Shown here in pieces: positions 43,214 to 57,000 of a stretch of 64,000 nucleotides of DNA (positions within the stretch are counted from its first letter, which is position 1; every line of letters starts with the position of its first letter). The notes below the pieces were generated by a model. The model ran no database searches. It saw only the letters and a list, made by a program, of their open reading frames with translations, and was not told the DNA's origin. The stretch comes from Larus michahellis (Eukaryota > Chordata > Aves > Charadriiformes > Laridae): contig NC_133899.1 of assembly GCF_964199755.1 (NCBI RefSeq), positions 23,911,446 to 23,975,445 of the forward strand. Reading direction: 5' to 3'. The position numbers and the translations under genes were made by a program.

Positions 43214-46200
43214 GAAAACCTCTGTAATAAGTATTTATGTACCATCCTGATAATACTGGAACCAGACATGAATACTTACATCTAAAAAATGCACTGTATT
43301 TACATCTGTCTCCTGCAGTATATCTCTTGTGCAAAGTTTGTGCAAAGAATAGCAGGTCTGTCTCCTTGAAGTAACCAATCTTTGCAGGTGTTTCCTTATT
43401 TGTACCTGTTAAAAGGGAATACTCCTCTGCAGGGACTCCTTTTGCACTCTTGTGACTAATATTTCTATAACTAAAATAGTTCAGTTCTGGATTTATAATT
43501 ACCTACAAACGTAATTTGGAAGCTGATGCTAACTTTTTCTGAGCTACAAATGCATCCTTATGACATATACTAGCCATTTATATGCAGAAATTGTGTACTG
43601 TCACTTAATGTTTCAGACTTTTTGACTTAATGTCTTCTCAATTTTGAAAACTACTCCCTGGAAGCATTTAGTATTAAAAAGACAAAATCCTCGTACAGCA
43701 AATCCATCCATTTAACTTTCCATCAAGTCCACGTGAACTTTCTCAAATTCTTGGAACTAATTTTTATCATTCCAATAATTCCTCAGTTGACTGAGTCAAT
43801 CTTACTAAATTTCAGGGCAAAGCTTTGACTGTCCAGTTCTCATGCTAACGTAGTCTTACAGGAACTAGGTGATAACTAAGGGCTGAATTACAACTCTGGT
43901 TACTCTTGTACCAGATGTCTTGCATTTATAACTTATTACACTGTTATGAAGTTTACCACTTTGCTCATTTCCTGTTATATGGACACCTGTTAATACTGTG
44001 TGCCTTTAATTTGTTAGCTTTAAAATGACTTGAGAATTTTACACTGCCACTTACAAATTTGGTAAAAACTTTGGTAAAGAATCCAAGTAACATTTTTTCC
44101 TAGTGCCTAGTGTTGCAGTTGACATCTATTTAAAAAAAAAAGCGAACCTCATTTTCTTTGAAATTCCAGTCATCTACTCCATTTGTAGGAGTCAGGAGGT
44201 TAAAGCTTTTCATAATAATGAATGATTTATATCTCTTTTGTTACAAAAGTTGGCCACATATAGCTTTTGAGTACTTTAATTACAGTCTCTAACTTTCTTA
44301 ACGGCTTGTTGGTCAAAATTACATTCCAGATAAAGCTTTTGCATAAGTGATAATTTGATTTTGATTTACTTACGGTTCATCTCTTTGAAACAGCAAATAT
44401 TCTAATGTGAAAATAGTATTTAACTTTTATAAATGACCAGTCTTTTTACAGGTCTGTTTTATATTGAATAGAGTAGTTGTCTGATATGGGACATGTTCAG
44501 CCTGTGCAGTGGCAAAAGGAGTACTCATGTGACAGTATCTCACTATCTTGCTCATGAGTGTTTGTTGTGCTGCTGAACAAGTATCTGCGTAAGAGCAGCT
44601 TCCTGTTGATAATGTACCTTAAAATACAGCTGCCCTAACAAATCTGTTCGGTGAGAAGGAATGCAGTGTTAAATTTGGAGGCCAGTATTTCATGCTGTGA
44701 AACCTTTGCTAAAAGAAGGTTTATTTTTCGTTTGCAAACATATGTTGTATTAGTGTTAAAACACTAATTCCTCTAAGATCACAAGGAATTCATTTGCAGA
44801 GGTCCTCAGTGTTGGAAATCTCATCTTAGTTTGATGTTACTATGCATTTATTTGTATATAAATCTGACTTGAGAGGAGCTTTTAAAAATACATGTTAGAA
44901 TGATCCAATTAAATTGATCTTTCAGTGCAGGAAAGAAATGCTTGTAATTACAATTAAATTCCTGTGTATTGAACTGGAAAAACAATTTCATTTCCCTGGA
45001 CAAAAAAATATTGATTATGAAACTGTTGCTTGACCGTTCTGTACTACAGATCAATAAAAACAATGTCTTTTGTGACAAACATTGTATAAATAAGACTTTG
45101 GCTTAAAGAATACTGTAATTCTAAGCATCAGTCTGGAAACAGCAAGAATCTTGTTTTGTTGGCATTGTGCTAAAGGTAAGACATGTCAAAGTACAGCATG
45201 TGTGAGATGGAAGCTGCCACTTGTAATGTTCATCTTGATTTGCAGTCGGGAAAACTGGATTAATAATCTTTGTCATTGTACTTTGTACACTGGTGGGCTG
45301 CCAGCATCCAACTGCTGCTTGCACAGGTCTTGACAGCAATAACTGTAAAAGGGGCCTGTCTCTCTCGGGAAGAGAAGGGAGGAGCTACTGCAGTCAAATG
45401 ATTGAATTTGATTCTTCATCTCTGGATCAGTCCACCTTCTGCCGAGGAAATAATGCTACTTATGACTTTATCTTCAGTCTGAGTTCTTCTCGGTTCACTT
45501 CAGGTGTCCTTACTGCTTCCACTTAAGGACTTTCTGCCTTGGGTGCTGCCGCTCAAGTCCTGTAGAAAGCAAACAAATCCTGATGAGAGTATTAAAGCCC
45601 ACTTTCTTGTGGAAGGTGATGTTGATGCTGTTCAGCCCACCAGTATTATTCTTCAAACAGTCTTGCTGGGAAACTGTACCTCCTTCCCCTTGCTGAGCTG
45701 TGGAAGCGAGGAAGCAGGTGCAGGTACTTGGAGAATAAGTGTGCAGAGGATGTTTGCTGTTCTGGGCTTGTTTGTGGTTTCCTTTTTAATGCAGTGTTTT
45801 GACACAAGTGTCTGCTGCTTACTGTCCTAGGCTCTTGAGATACAGGTAGTGCTAATACTTGATTAAACAAAGACATTAATTATGTCAGAATCTTTCCTGC
45901 ACAGATATTTGTTTTTGTAACATACTTTTCCCACCTTATCTTTAGAACTTTATTTTCCGTACTGCTTTCTCCTTACGATCAGTGGGAGGCAGATGTGTCC
46001 GTGTTCAGAAAGCCAGTATGTTCTGACTGTGCTTTACTAGTGAGTTGCCCATCTGTAATCATACATTTGTCTTGAATTTCCAGATCTCTAAAGAGGGTTC
46101 AGACTAAAGGACAACATAAATTAACTAATGCCACCTATGGGAGCCTTTGTAGCTAAAGGTCTGAGAGTCAGCATTTTCCATTGTAAGCTCCTATTTTTCA

Positions 46201-47050
46201 GGAGTTAGTAAGTTGGCCATAAAATCCTTGGCCTGGACTTAAAGGTCTCTCAAAGGGAGTCTTCTGCCACAATTAATCTGGTTTGCTTTAAATATTGAAT
46301 AGATGGCTGGGATACAGCTCTTGTAATCCTATTAATTGATGATAAGCTGAATTAAAGCATGAGTTTGCATGTCAGCCCATAAAATGAACTTGTACTATTT
46401 GAATATTTTTTAACAAAAAAAAATTAAACGCTGGTATTTGATGGTTTAAGTGTGTTTCTAGTATCCTGAATGCTGTTTTGATCTATTAAGGGAGGCAATA
46501 ATGCGGGGTGTTGACACCTCTTCACTTCTCCAAAGGAGTATTTTATGCATTTGTACCAGGATTACATTTTTGTATCTTTAACTGTAAAATAGCTAGTCCA
46601 GAAACAATGTTAAACTGGTAACAGGGGTCTGAATCAAACATGCAAAAGCAAGGGAGTTCATTTCCTCGCTTTAGTGTGCTCAACAAAGAAATGTCATGCA
46701 ACATGTTTTTTTGATACATCCATCTGGTAACTGTGAAATGGAGGTGTGATGGGATGTGAGAAGGGGCGCAGCGCAGTGCAACCCCTGCTTTTGTTACGTG
46801 ATCCAGACTCTGTGACTTATGTACTGTGACAGGTCAGGGTTGGCACCAGTGCTGCAGGTGGTAAAAGGTCGAGAGGTTCACAGACAGTTTTGAGAATTTG
46901 GCAATTCCATGAAAAAAAATCAGTAACCAGTACAACTTCCATATGCTGTTTAGTCTCTGCTCGTTCACATTGCATGTTTACTTTAAACCAAATCTTTTTT
47001 TGCTAAGCATGGTGCTTGTATTGGTTTAAATAAAATGTTTAATTAAGAGG
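43214..47050 (+). other. GMFB: GMFB 3' UTR (inferred, long)
   Basis: A/T-rich sequence without introns or frames. GMFB transcripts are known to have 3' UTRs of several kilobases. Candidate poly(A) signals AATAAA stand at 45053-45058 and 47029-47034, which would give 3' UTRs of about 1.9 and 3.8 kb. The endpoint is a guess between these. Confidence 0.5.
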
Positions 47051-50000
47051 TTCTGTTGCCCTGTTTTAATTGCAAAGTAGCACATCTAGCATGGGTGTCT
47101 GACAGGGGAAAAGCTGTTAATACCAGGTATGACTTTTCTCAGCTTCGTGGAGTTTGCTTTGGACTTGTAGTGTGGTCTTCAATCTCGAATGTGTTCCCTC
47201 ACTTGCTCTCCTACCTAAAATAATTCCTCTTTCCATCTGCTGTGAAGGCTGTCAGCAAGGGAGAGGAGAGGACAGCAGCTGGTGGAGTCCTGTGGGATAA
47301 CTGCCATCCTCCTCCGCTGCTTTGCACCTTTGTGTCACAAAACTCAGTGTGAGTTGTGTGAGCTGCCAGACAGTGTGGGCGCTCGTTTTCATTCTGCAAT
47401 GCCACTTAGACTTCCATGTGGCACCTCTCCCACAAGGTCACAGCTCCTGGTGTAACCTGGAGCTGTGAAATACAATATAGAGTGCAGGTGCCAACTGAAC
47501 CGTGTTAGAGTAGTTGTCAAGGAGACCCCAAAGCTTGAAGGAGTCAAAGGAACTTAGTTGTACCTTTTCCTTCTTGTGGTTGTTGGCTTTTTGTAACTGC
47601 TGGAGAAGAGAGAATTTTTCTGGGACGTGAGAGGAAGCCCTTGGTGTTCCTCAAGAGCAGTCCTGAACATTCAGGTATGCAGGCATGTAGGTTCCTGCAG
47701 CTTAGCAAGGAAAAGGACTTGTAGTTCTCAAACTGTATCTCTGGGGGTCAACAGTCAATCTTGGAGAATTGGCAACCTCTCTCTGGGCTGTTGTGTAAAG
47801 TGTTGGACTGCCTTGATTTGTGCCGTGTTCAAGGCGTTGGGAGCTTTGGTTTCTAGCTGTGTTTCAATAAACACAAGAATCCTGAAGCACAAGGAGCCCT
47901 GGCATTAGCTTTTAATTTCTCCAATTAATACACATTTGTATCTGCCAGGACTCTATATTGAAAGGTCAAACACGAGGCTGAGAAATCACATACCTCAATT
48001 TTTCTATTAGCACTCAATTTTCATTTTGTGGAAAAATGAAGGAAAATGGTGAAATTCTAGACAGTGAATATTCTCTGATAGCAGTTAGGACACTGCTGGC
48101 ATGTAAAACTGTATTTCTGTCTGTGTAAACTTGGCCATCGTTGCCTTCCCAGTTCTTGCAGGCATTCTTCCATATCTGCTGTTCCTTTTGGTGATACTAA
48201 GATTATGTGATCTTGCGGGGGTACCAGACTGTCCGCTGCAATGTGTATATGCAGGATCTTGTACGGCCTCACCTTGACTAGGCTCTGTGTCTTTTCTTTA
48301 ATGCGCCCATAAAGTGAAGGAGATTATTTTAATACATTTACTTAGATGTAGTTAATCAGTGCGGTCTGTCTTGTCACACCCCAGGGGGATTGTCTCTTCT
48401 GGAGTGTTCTGTCATGTTTCTTTCTTTCAGGGACCGTAAACATACTGTTGCTTAACCTCATTCACCTTTGGTGATAAGTGAGACATCTCATACAGAACAC
48501 GATGGAGCTCGGCTGAAACTCCCCTGACAGTTCCAGCAGTTCCTCAGTGGGAGGCAGAAGGGAGAAGAGAGCAATTATCAGCCAGAAAGACTTTGAATGC
48601 AGAACAGATGTGAACACTGGGAAAACAGCGTGACTGTCTTTCACAGCAAATTTACTACTGCAATGGGGAAGTCCCATCAAGGCTTTTTGAAAGGCACACT
48701 GTTAACCGTTCCTGCTGTTACGTGCCACGGCAGGCAGCTAGTAGCATGAACGCAGCTTCTCTTCCCTCCTCTGCAGTACTGAGCTTGACAATTAATATGA
48801 TGCACCCTTGAAATCCCCATGCCAAACAGCATCTGTTGTCGTCACCTCTTTTCTGCACAAAATGGGAAGACAGCAGAAGAAAATGGGGCAGAAAATATTC
48901 AGTTGAAAGGGAAAGGGGCACCAGCCATCCTACATCTTCGCTAAGGCCTTAGAGGGCAGAAGTAGAGCAGAAAGTTAGGGGTCAGTGCCCTTACTGAGCT
49001 GAACAAGAAACGAGAGATTTAGTATTTCTTCAAAGTAATGTCTAATTTTAAATATCTGCTGTTGGAAAATACTGCGGGATAATTGGAAGTAGATTGTGCC
49101 CGCCTTGCTCACAAATGCAGTCTGCCTGTCCATCTGCTCTGACAGCAACAAATCCTGGATTGATTTGCGAATGTGATTAATTCAGCTAGGACGACTGGAT
49201 CAAGGGATCAGCTAGAGATAATATTTATACCCTACCTCCAACTGTGAATGTGCAATTGTTTGGTTCAGAAGTACAAAAAAAATTGTATAGCTGTATTACT
49301 GGAAGAATAGAAAAATAGAGGCCTCCACTCAGTAGCCCTGTTTTCCTTGGATGGCCCCGTTCCAAGGTCTGTAAGTGCAGTCTAACATAACGTTTTCTCT
49401 GTGAGGTGAAGCAGCGCTCTTCTCATTTTACAGAGAGCTGCTGCATCTTTATTCCCTATGTAGATGCTACTATTGCTCTCCTTGCTGCAGTTTAGTCCTA
49501 AGATGTTGGAGCTGCTGGCTCTATGACCCTGTCCACGTAGTCTGGAGAGGCAGATGAGGGCAGTGAGCAGCCAGCCTTCCTGGTGCCTGAGGTTGCTGAT
49601 GGCAGAACTAGTGCTGATCTAGAGCCAGTGTGGGGCAGGACTTCAATCTTAAGAACAACCAGGGCGGTTGTTCTTGAGCCTTGAGCTGATTTGATAATAC
49701 GGCTATAGCTGGAGAGATCAAAAGCAAGGTTTGTAATGGAATTTAGATGTAGATGAACCCTTTTGAAATCCTACTTGGTGAGATTTCAGTGTGTAAATAC
49801 ACGTTGGGCCTGTAGATGCCCTACTCAAGGCCGCAAGGGATGTCTGTGAGAGAACAGGGAGACCAAAGTCTCTCCTATGTCCTATGCTGACTCTTTTTCT
49901 CCCTCCCAAATTTTCAAGTGTGCTGTAGATCTGCTGGGGGCTGCAAGAGCTGCTTGGGGGAAGCATGAGGTTGTGATAACCGGGCTTTTGATGAGACACT

Positions 50001-52471
50001 GGGCCCTGAATAGCTTATTTGTTTTGATAAAAAGCAGAAGTTGCCTGTATCTCCCCTCCTTTTGGGCAAAAACAATAATTATGTTACAGCTGGTGGAAGA
50101 ATGAATGCCTCAATTTGTCCCTGTGAGTAGCTGCCCTGACTCTGCCTTGAGGCAGTCTTCCCACCATATCCAGCAGTGACCAGGTTTCTGCTAAAACAAT
50201 TAGCAGTGAAATAATTAACAAGGGAGACTTTTTTAGGTGTTGTCATTCAGTACCGGAGTTAACACCATCTTAAATTGCTAACACTATGGTTTCAGCTTCT
50301 GTTTATTCAGGATGATATTGCTGCACTTTGGATCAGAATTTAAAATTATTCTTTGAAGAGCTAAGGACTAGGCGTGACGTTTTCGGAGTCATCACCGTTA
50401 CAGTTAGGCTAATGCAGAGTGTTTTGGAAAATCCCCCTCTCCCTTTGTTAATGAGCGGATGAATCCTGAAACACATCATAAAATAGTTCTTGAAAAAACA
50501 ATTATTGGTCCCTTTGCCTGTTACACGCTGATATTATGCCATGGGCTCAGAATTCTATGGAGAGCCATTAACAGGAGCTCTACACAGCAAGAGAAAAACA
50601 AACCTTGTTATTAAAAGGACAGGTTGAGTATTCAGTATTTAGCCTATTAAAAGAAAACTGTTGCCATCTGACGGTAAATGTTGGAGGGATTGAGGCCACG
50701 AGTGGATTCCATAATGAGATGTGGTGAGATGTCTGGCAGCGTCTGTGTTTTGCAATTGAGTTTTAAATGTGATTCTTGTTTCTCTTGAGACTTACTTTCA
50801 TGTGCAAAGGAATTTATAACATTAATTTGTTTACGTGGTCGCATACGTAATGGTAAAAGTCTAAACAGGGATTCTAAAGATGAGCTAATTAGCGCAACAG
50901 GAAAGGATGTTTGCCGATTTGGAAAGGAAGTTGGTGCACTCGCAAGTCCAGGGATCTTTTCATCCCACTGATCAAAGATTGAGCAGCGAACCGACATCCT
51001 CCACCCTGATGTCTGTTAGCGCGTAAATGAGCTAAGTGGGTGGGGGAGATTGTGTGCTTTTGCTGGTTTTGACGTGTATTTAAAAGCTGCACAGAAAGGT
51101 GACCTCTGCTAAATGATATTGGAGAGTCTCTTCTAAACTGCAGAGAAATATTCACATTTTCCTCTCCTGAAAACCCGGTAAGCGAAGTCTTTATTGCAGT
51201 CAGCAGGATTTTTATTACCGCATTCAACAGTATTCGATTTCTTCCTTGATATCTATAACTGAAATGACTTTTTCCAGGGATATTATTTTTAATGTTGAAG
51301 AATGTGGTTAACCCGTGCATTTCTACCATGATAATTCAGAGAAATCGCTCTGTAATCTTCCCTCCCAGCTCTCTGACAAAGCACTGTTGTCATGATCTTC
51401 CAGAGTCTCCTTTCTTCAGCTAAATCTTCCTTATGAACAGACTGCAGTACGCTGAATTATGACTGATTATACGACTGTTTTCCGATAAGAACAAATACTT
51501 GAGAAGGATTTAAGATGAAGTGAACAGACACTGCCATTTTCCCTTGGGATTCCAATCAGGATTAAGCTGGATGAGTCCAGGCTAAAAGGAAAGTGCATTA
51601 AAAGCTGTAGGCCATCTCCAGATCGCCGCTGTGTCCTCCTTGCATTGTTTACAGTGTTTAATCAGGGGAGGTTCTGAGAAGGTCCTCAGTTGTTTGATTT
51701 CAGATCCCAAATAAATGAATGAAATGAGAATTGATTAGACCCTTTTCTACATTTCTAAATTTCTACCCTAATTTCCTTTTGTGTTATCTTAAAAAGACAA
51801 TCTGTAATACAAGAAATCCTTGAACGAGCAAATCTTTGTTGTGCAAGATTACAGCTGCCTTCCGCTTTTCCTGGCAAGATAATTGCAGCTGAATGACATG
51901 CAAGCATCAGAGGTAATAAAACGTATTCCTTGAGGCAGAACCAGTATTAATTGCAAATGCAAGTATGTGGCTGACACACCTTTTTATTTCTGGTATGACA
52001 TGTCCTGTTGCACAATGTTCTGTTGTACAGGAGCACAGAATATAATTAGCAACATAGCAACACCGTTGCTTACGTGGGTGTAGGACAGACCATTTGTTTC
52101 CCTGTTCTTTCTTAGTGTTTCAGCTAATACGGATCACGCATGCCAATCCAAACCCATCAGCATCCGTGCTGGGATGTGCCGGGAAGGAACTCTTCCTGCT
52201 GCAGTGGCCTGTGGTGCTGCTGACAGCACTGCGGTGGCCAACAGACACTTCGCATAATCCTGTGTAGAGTCCTCAGTGCACATTTATGTGTCTTGAAGCA
52301 CAAATCCCCATGTTCCGGGTGAGCCTGGGGGCTCGGAGTGGGTCTTGCAAGGAGCCAGATCTCCTTCATCAACAATATTAGTAGATTTGGTGCCAAAGCA
52401 TCTGTAATTCTGCAGGGCTTTGCCTCGCCAGGGAGGCTCTAGGCGTAACAGTTGAAGCAGTGATGGTCACT
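47051..52471. other. Intergenic region between GMFB and the second LTR
   Basis: About 5.4 kb with no recognisable gene, RNA or transposon. Frames of up to about 145 residues on the minus strand (50647-51329) show no family resemblance. Confidence 0.6.
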
Positions 52472-53140
52472 TGTTATGGATCGAGGAACCCACAACAATT
52501 TATTGTCGTTTAGACAATTATCTCTCACCTGATGACCCCTCCCCACACAAGAAGGGGAATTGGGAAAAAAACAAGGAAACCCAAGGGCTGAAATACAAAC
52601 AGATTCAATATGGTAAGACTAAATAGTTAATAATACTAAAGAACCCATATTGATCCCGATACCAACACAGAATACAGGACCGTACCAGCCCATTCCACCA
52701 GCAGGGAGCTGCACTCCCAGCAGGGACAGCCAATGTGGGACACTGCGAGCGCTGCGGCTTCAGGGGGAAGGGAAGGGCTCAGGGCTCCGGCACCGGGGAG
52801 AGGAGTTCTCTGGACCACCGCTATCAAGGGAGAGAGAGAGAGAACTCCTCAGCAAAGTTTGTAATTTGTACTGAATGTGACATTCATGGTATGAAATAAT
52901 CCTGTTGGCAGCTTGGGGCAAGTGCCTGGGTCTCGCTCCTCCTCGTCCCTGCACCTGGTGAGCTCGAAAACACTGAGACCTTGAAACCCCCCCACCAGAG
53001 CTGGCTATAAAGTAAATATTTTCATAAATTCAGCCACTAGAGTCTTCTAAAAATACAGTTTTCCCAAGCATTTTAAGAGACCTTATTGAAAAGTAAAATC
53101 ACTGAAAGAGGAATTAATCCTGTGGTGCTCAAACCAGGAT
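52472..53140 (-). mobile_element. Solo LTR of the same family (copy 2)
   Basis: Colinear with 31849-32525 along its whole length, with scattered substitutions and small indels. It has the same TGTTATG left edge and the same minus-strand AATAAA (52504-52499). It contains a short AG-rich simple repeat at about 52830-52844 that is longer than in copy 1. Flanks GTCACT (52466-52471) and GTCGCT (53141-53146) could be a decayed 6-bp target-site duplication. No internal retroviral sequence adjoins it. It sits about 0.9 kb upstream of the CNIH1 start codon, in the same orientation as copy 1. Confidence 0.7.
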
Positions 53141-53759
53141 GTCGCTGTATCTGGGTGCCTTTTGAAGGAAATCTACCTCAAATGGGTCAAACTGCTGGTT
53201 TCCACATTGCGGTCGAAAACCAGCATTTCCCAGTCCCAAGGTCTAAGGGTGTCTTATGTTCTTACTTTCCAATTAATATTCACACAGGTTAATTTTTAAA
53301 TCTGTTTTCTGGATTTCACATTGAAGTTTGACTGGTCATAATGACACTGCAGGGGATTTATAGGAGTAGTATGGGAACGAGACGAGGGATTTTATACCAA
53401 AAGATCAACTTCGTGTTCACAACAACTGATTTCCTAAAGATGGCTCCTTTGCCACGGTTTTCCCTCTTATTTTGGTGAAGGAAATCAAGCTTCTGCTCAT
53501 CTCATTGACACTCAATTAATTGTGCGTAAAGCTTTCCGGCAGATATCACTGGAAAAAACTGTTGAGTATTTGGCAGCTGTTATTTTTATGGAAATCGTTA
53601 CTCACGCTGCTCGTCTGGAGGAAACGGTGGCAGAAATCCTATCCCGAGTTGCCTTTATTGCAGGGTATCCTTGCTTAAAACTGAAACGACTTTTCTGGGA
53701 CCCTGGGGAAGGAAAATACGGGATGTTCTCCTCAAACTATTTCTTTTCTTGCCGTTTCT
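53141..53759. other. Spacer between LTR copy 2 and CNIH1 promoter
   Basis: About 620 bp of ordinary A/T-leaning sequence. I see no gene or repeat in it. Confidence 0.6.
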
Positions 53760-54004
53760 TTTGCGCAAGCCCCGAACGGTTCCGCTATGCGACTGCAGAA
53801 CCTCCTCCCCCGGCCCCTCCTTTCCCGTTATTCCATCCTACGGGAAATTCCCTGCCTCCGCTCCCTTCGCGGGAATGGCGGTGCCGGCGGGCTCCGACAG
53901 GGGGCGCCCGCGGCGAGGCGGGGCGTGGCCCCGGCGGTGAATGATCCTTCCCGGCATCCCCCGCGCCGCCGCCGCCCTGCCGCGGCTCGCCCGGCCCTGC
54001 CGCC
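53760..54004 (+). promoter_or_regulatory. CNIH1: CNIH1 CpG-island promoter and leader
   Basis: CpG density rises sharply at about 53770 and stays high to about 54960, spanning the start codon. There is no TATA box. GC boxes such as GGCGGGGCGTGGCC lie at 53914-53932. The start codon sits in an optimal context, GCCGCCATGG. The transcription start is inferred to lie between about 53850 and 53980. Confidence 0.6.
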
Positions 54005-54085
54005 ATGGCCTTCACCTTCGCCGCCTTCTGCTACATGCTGGCGCTGCTGCTCACCGCCGCCCTCATCTTCTTCGCCATCTGGCAT
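54005..54085 (+). CDS. CNIH1: CNIH1 coding exon 1
   Basis: Residues 1-27, [20 protein letters not shown]...AIWH, covering the first membrane segment. Donor GGCAT|GTGAGT in phase 0. Confidence 0.97.
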
Positions 54086-57000
54086 GTGAGTGCGGGCGGC
54101 GGGCGGGATGAGGGCACGGTCGCCCCGCGGCGATGGTCGCCCCGCCGCCCTGAGTGGTGGGACGGCGGCCCTGAGGGGATGGTCGCCCCGCGGGCCTGAG
54201 GGGACGGCGGCCTTGAGGGGGGAACAGGGGGGCCCGGTCGCTCCGGGGCGCTGAAGGAGTTGAGGGGGGTCCGGTCACCCTCGCGGCCATGGGAGGCCGG
54301 GGGGTTGTTGTCGCCCCACGGCCTTGAGTGTGGGGTGACGGCCGGTCGCCCCGTGGCCCTGAGTGTGTGTGTGTGTCCTGTCGCCCCACGGCCCTGACGA
54401 GGCGGGGCGGGGGGGGTCTGGTCGGCCCCGCGGCCCTGAAGGGGTGGGGGGGGTCCGGTCGCCCCCGAGGGGTGGGGGGGCTGTCCCGTTGCCCCCGCGG
54501 CTCTGAGGGGGAGGGCGGTCGCCCCGCGGCCCTGACGGGGTGGGGGAATGTTTCCGGTCGCCCCCGCAGCCCTGAAGGGGTCGGGGCGGGCCGGTCGCCC
54601 CTGCGGCCTTGAGGTGGGGGGGCGGTCGCCCCGCCGCCCTGAGCGGCCGGGCCTAGAGCCGGTGCTGGCGGTGCGGCCCTTTCCCTGGAGCCGGTGCCCG
54701 GCTGGAGGCCCTGGGCGCTCTCCCGCGCAGGACGCGGGGGCCGGGCCGCCTGCCCCGGTCGGGGCCGTGTCCATCTGTCTGTCCACCGTCTCCCGTGAGA
54801 ACCCCCACTCCCAGGGGTTTCCGTCCGCCCCCCGAGCCGCAGCGTGGGGACTGGAGGCCCCTGGGGGTCTTCTCTCTGCCCGGGGGCCGGCGGCGGTGGT
54901 GGGAGCCCAGCAGCCGCATCTAGGCCCCGCCGCCATCCTTACCTTGGAGAGGTGGAAATCAGGCAGCGCTTGTCGGCGGACGAAGTGAATTTTCGAGTGC
55001 TGACATAAGACACATCCATTTCATTAAAGGGTATTTTAAATGAGTGCATCTTTTTTTAAAATAGGGGTTGAAAATGTTTTGGCCTGGTGTCAGGTTGGCT
55101 GCTGATTTAACAGAAATAAGGAGTGAAGTGTTGCGTTCTTTTCATGTTTTATAGTGAGACTTAATTTTAGAGATTTTTAAAAAAATTATTATTTTGAGAG
55201 TTTTCTGACTTGAACCTGGCACAGAGAGAGCCAGGAACCTGCCATGGGTCCACTGCGCAATACAGCTCTAGGAGAGGACGCAGGAGGATGTTGTTTTTGG
55301 CAGAAAACAGAAACTGTTCCATTGTAAAATCAGTACCTGTAAGCATATTGGGGCTTATATTGAATATAGATGAATCTCATACCTATAATAACTTGTTCTG
55401 TCTTAAGATTGTTTTTTTTTAAAGTTTGGTATGACATTTGTTCTTTAGAAGTGGCTTTTTTTTTTATTTCATGCCGTATGTTTGTCTGATTTTTATGGCA
55501 TGAAAAGGTCCAGTACAGAGGGTTTTTTTTATGGATGCACCTTTTGGACATACACAGGGGGCCAGGATTTACTGTGAGAATAACGAGAGAAAGCATCTGG
55601 CTGCTTTTAAGATTGCTGTTGTTTTTTCTTCATTAATGACCCCTGTGTCAGGTTCCTGCTGGCAACCAAGAGAGTCACGTGCAGCATTTGGGGTCGGTGC
55701 AGCAGGGGGAGGTTGATGCACTGCGAGCAGGGTTAAAAACTGCTGAAGGGACGTTGGAAATTGGTTGCTGGTGAGGAGTAAAAAGGCAGAGTGTGGGCAG
55801 AGGGCTGAGAATGCCTGAAGTATCTTCTGCTTTCTTGTTTGTACAACCTGTATCCAATGTGTTTTACCTGTGGGTTTATGACACTAGAACTAGAAATTAT
55901 ATTCCTCAGTATGGTGGCAGCACTGGAACATTATGGCTCTATACCAAAATGTTGCTTTTCATGGATAAAATACATTGTTGCTCCTGGACTGAAGAATCAC
56001 AGCTGTTTCAATTTTTTTTCTAGATTATAGCATTTGATGAACTGAAGACCGACTACAAGAACCCCATAGACCAATGTAATACACTCAATCCTGTAAGTTG
56101 CATGCTAAACGTTCTGGTTTGTGGGGTTTTTTTTGTTTTTTTTTTTTAATAAATGTATGTAAAGTTGAGTGGTTTTGATGTTATCTTGATCTATTCAAAC
56201 TTTGCAGTAGAATTGCATCTGGGTGGACAAAACCTAGCTGTTCGATACAAGTTCTAGGGAAATTTCTGTGTCTGATTCTTTGCTTTCATGTTGACTATTC
56301 TGACTGTTATTAATCTGCTGGTGATCTTGTCAGCTGTCGTACTAACATTCTTTCAATCTGCTTTTACATTTTCGGCACAAAGACAGTTGAAAAGGTCAAA
56401 AAGATTAAAAGAGTCAAAATTGCATTAAAGGTGTGTACTGCTTTTCAGTTTAATGTTTTTAATGCCACTTTCATTTTGTTAGGAACATTTGTAATATTAT
56501 TAAGCTGTTTTGTTTAGTCTGCCTGTTCATCTGCTCGTTATTTGTTTGTTGGGGTTTATAGCAACTTCATGGATTTCCATATTTTGTGCAAAACAACTTT
56601 GCTTGCTTACCCAATGAAGTGGGGAAAACTGTTACATGCCTGTTATATATGTCCTTAGCTGGAGTAAATTCAGGTAGAAATAAATAGTACTTTTCAAGCA
56701 AGATGTATTGAACTCTGAGATTATAGGAGACTAGTTGTTTTTTAAGTATCGACTGGGAGGATTTGGGTGGGCATAATGTAATAGGCATTCTCTTCACTTC
56801 TTTGTTTTATGTTCCAGGATCAGGGGTGTATCTTGGTGTCCTCTCGGATGCAACTCTGACACTCCTTGGTTTGTGAAAAGACTTTGAGACAAACTATTTG
56901 CTTGCATCTGTAACAGGCCAATAATAAAAGGGATGCTAGTTAAAGAGCATATGGTTTGATACAGCAGGGTTTTTGTGCGTTTCTCATGGTTTTTACTGTG

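Noticed and set aside
53522-53944. Plus-strand 140-codon frame just upstream of CNIH1
   Set aside because: It is out of frame with CNIH1, crosses the inferred promoter, and its sequence resembles no known family.
54031-54936. Minus-strand 301-codon frame opposite CNIH1 exon 1 and intron 1
   Set aside because: It is generated by the repeated GC-rich minisatellite unit. Composition is Pro/Gly/Arg/Ala-rich and it is antisense to a certain coding exon.
56387-56430. Alternative acceptor for the CNIH1 cassette at GACAG|TTGAAA
   Set aside because: This more canonical CAG would give a 44-nt exon with an in-frame TAA and a frameshift. It would act only as a poison exon and loses the match to the CNIH2/3 insert; kept only as a caveat.
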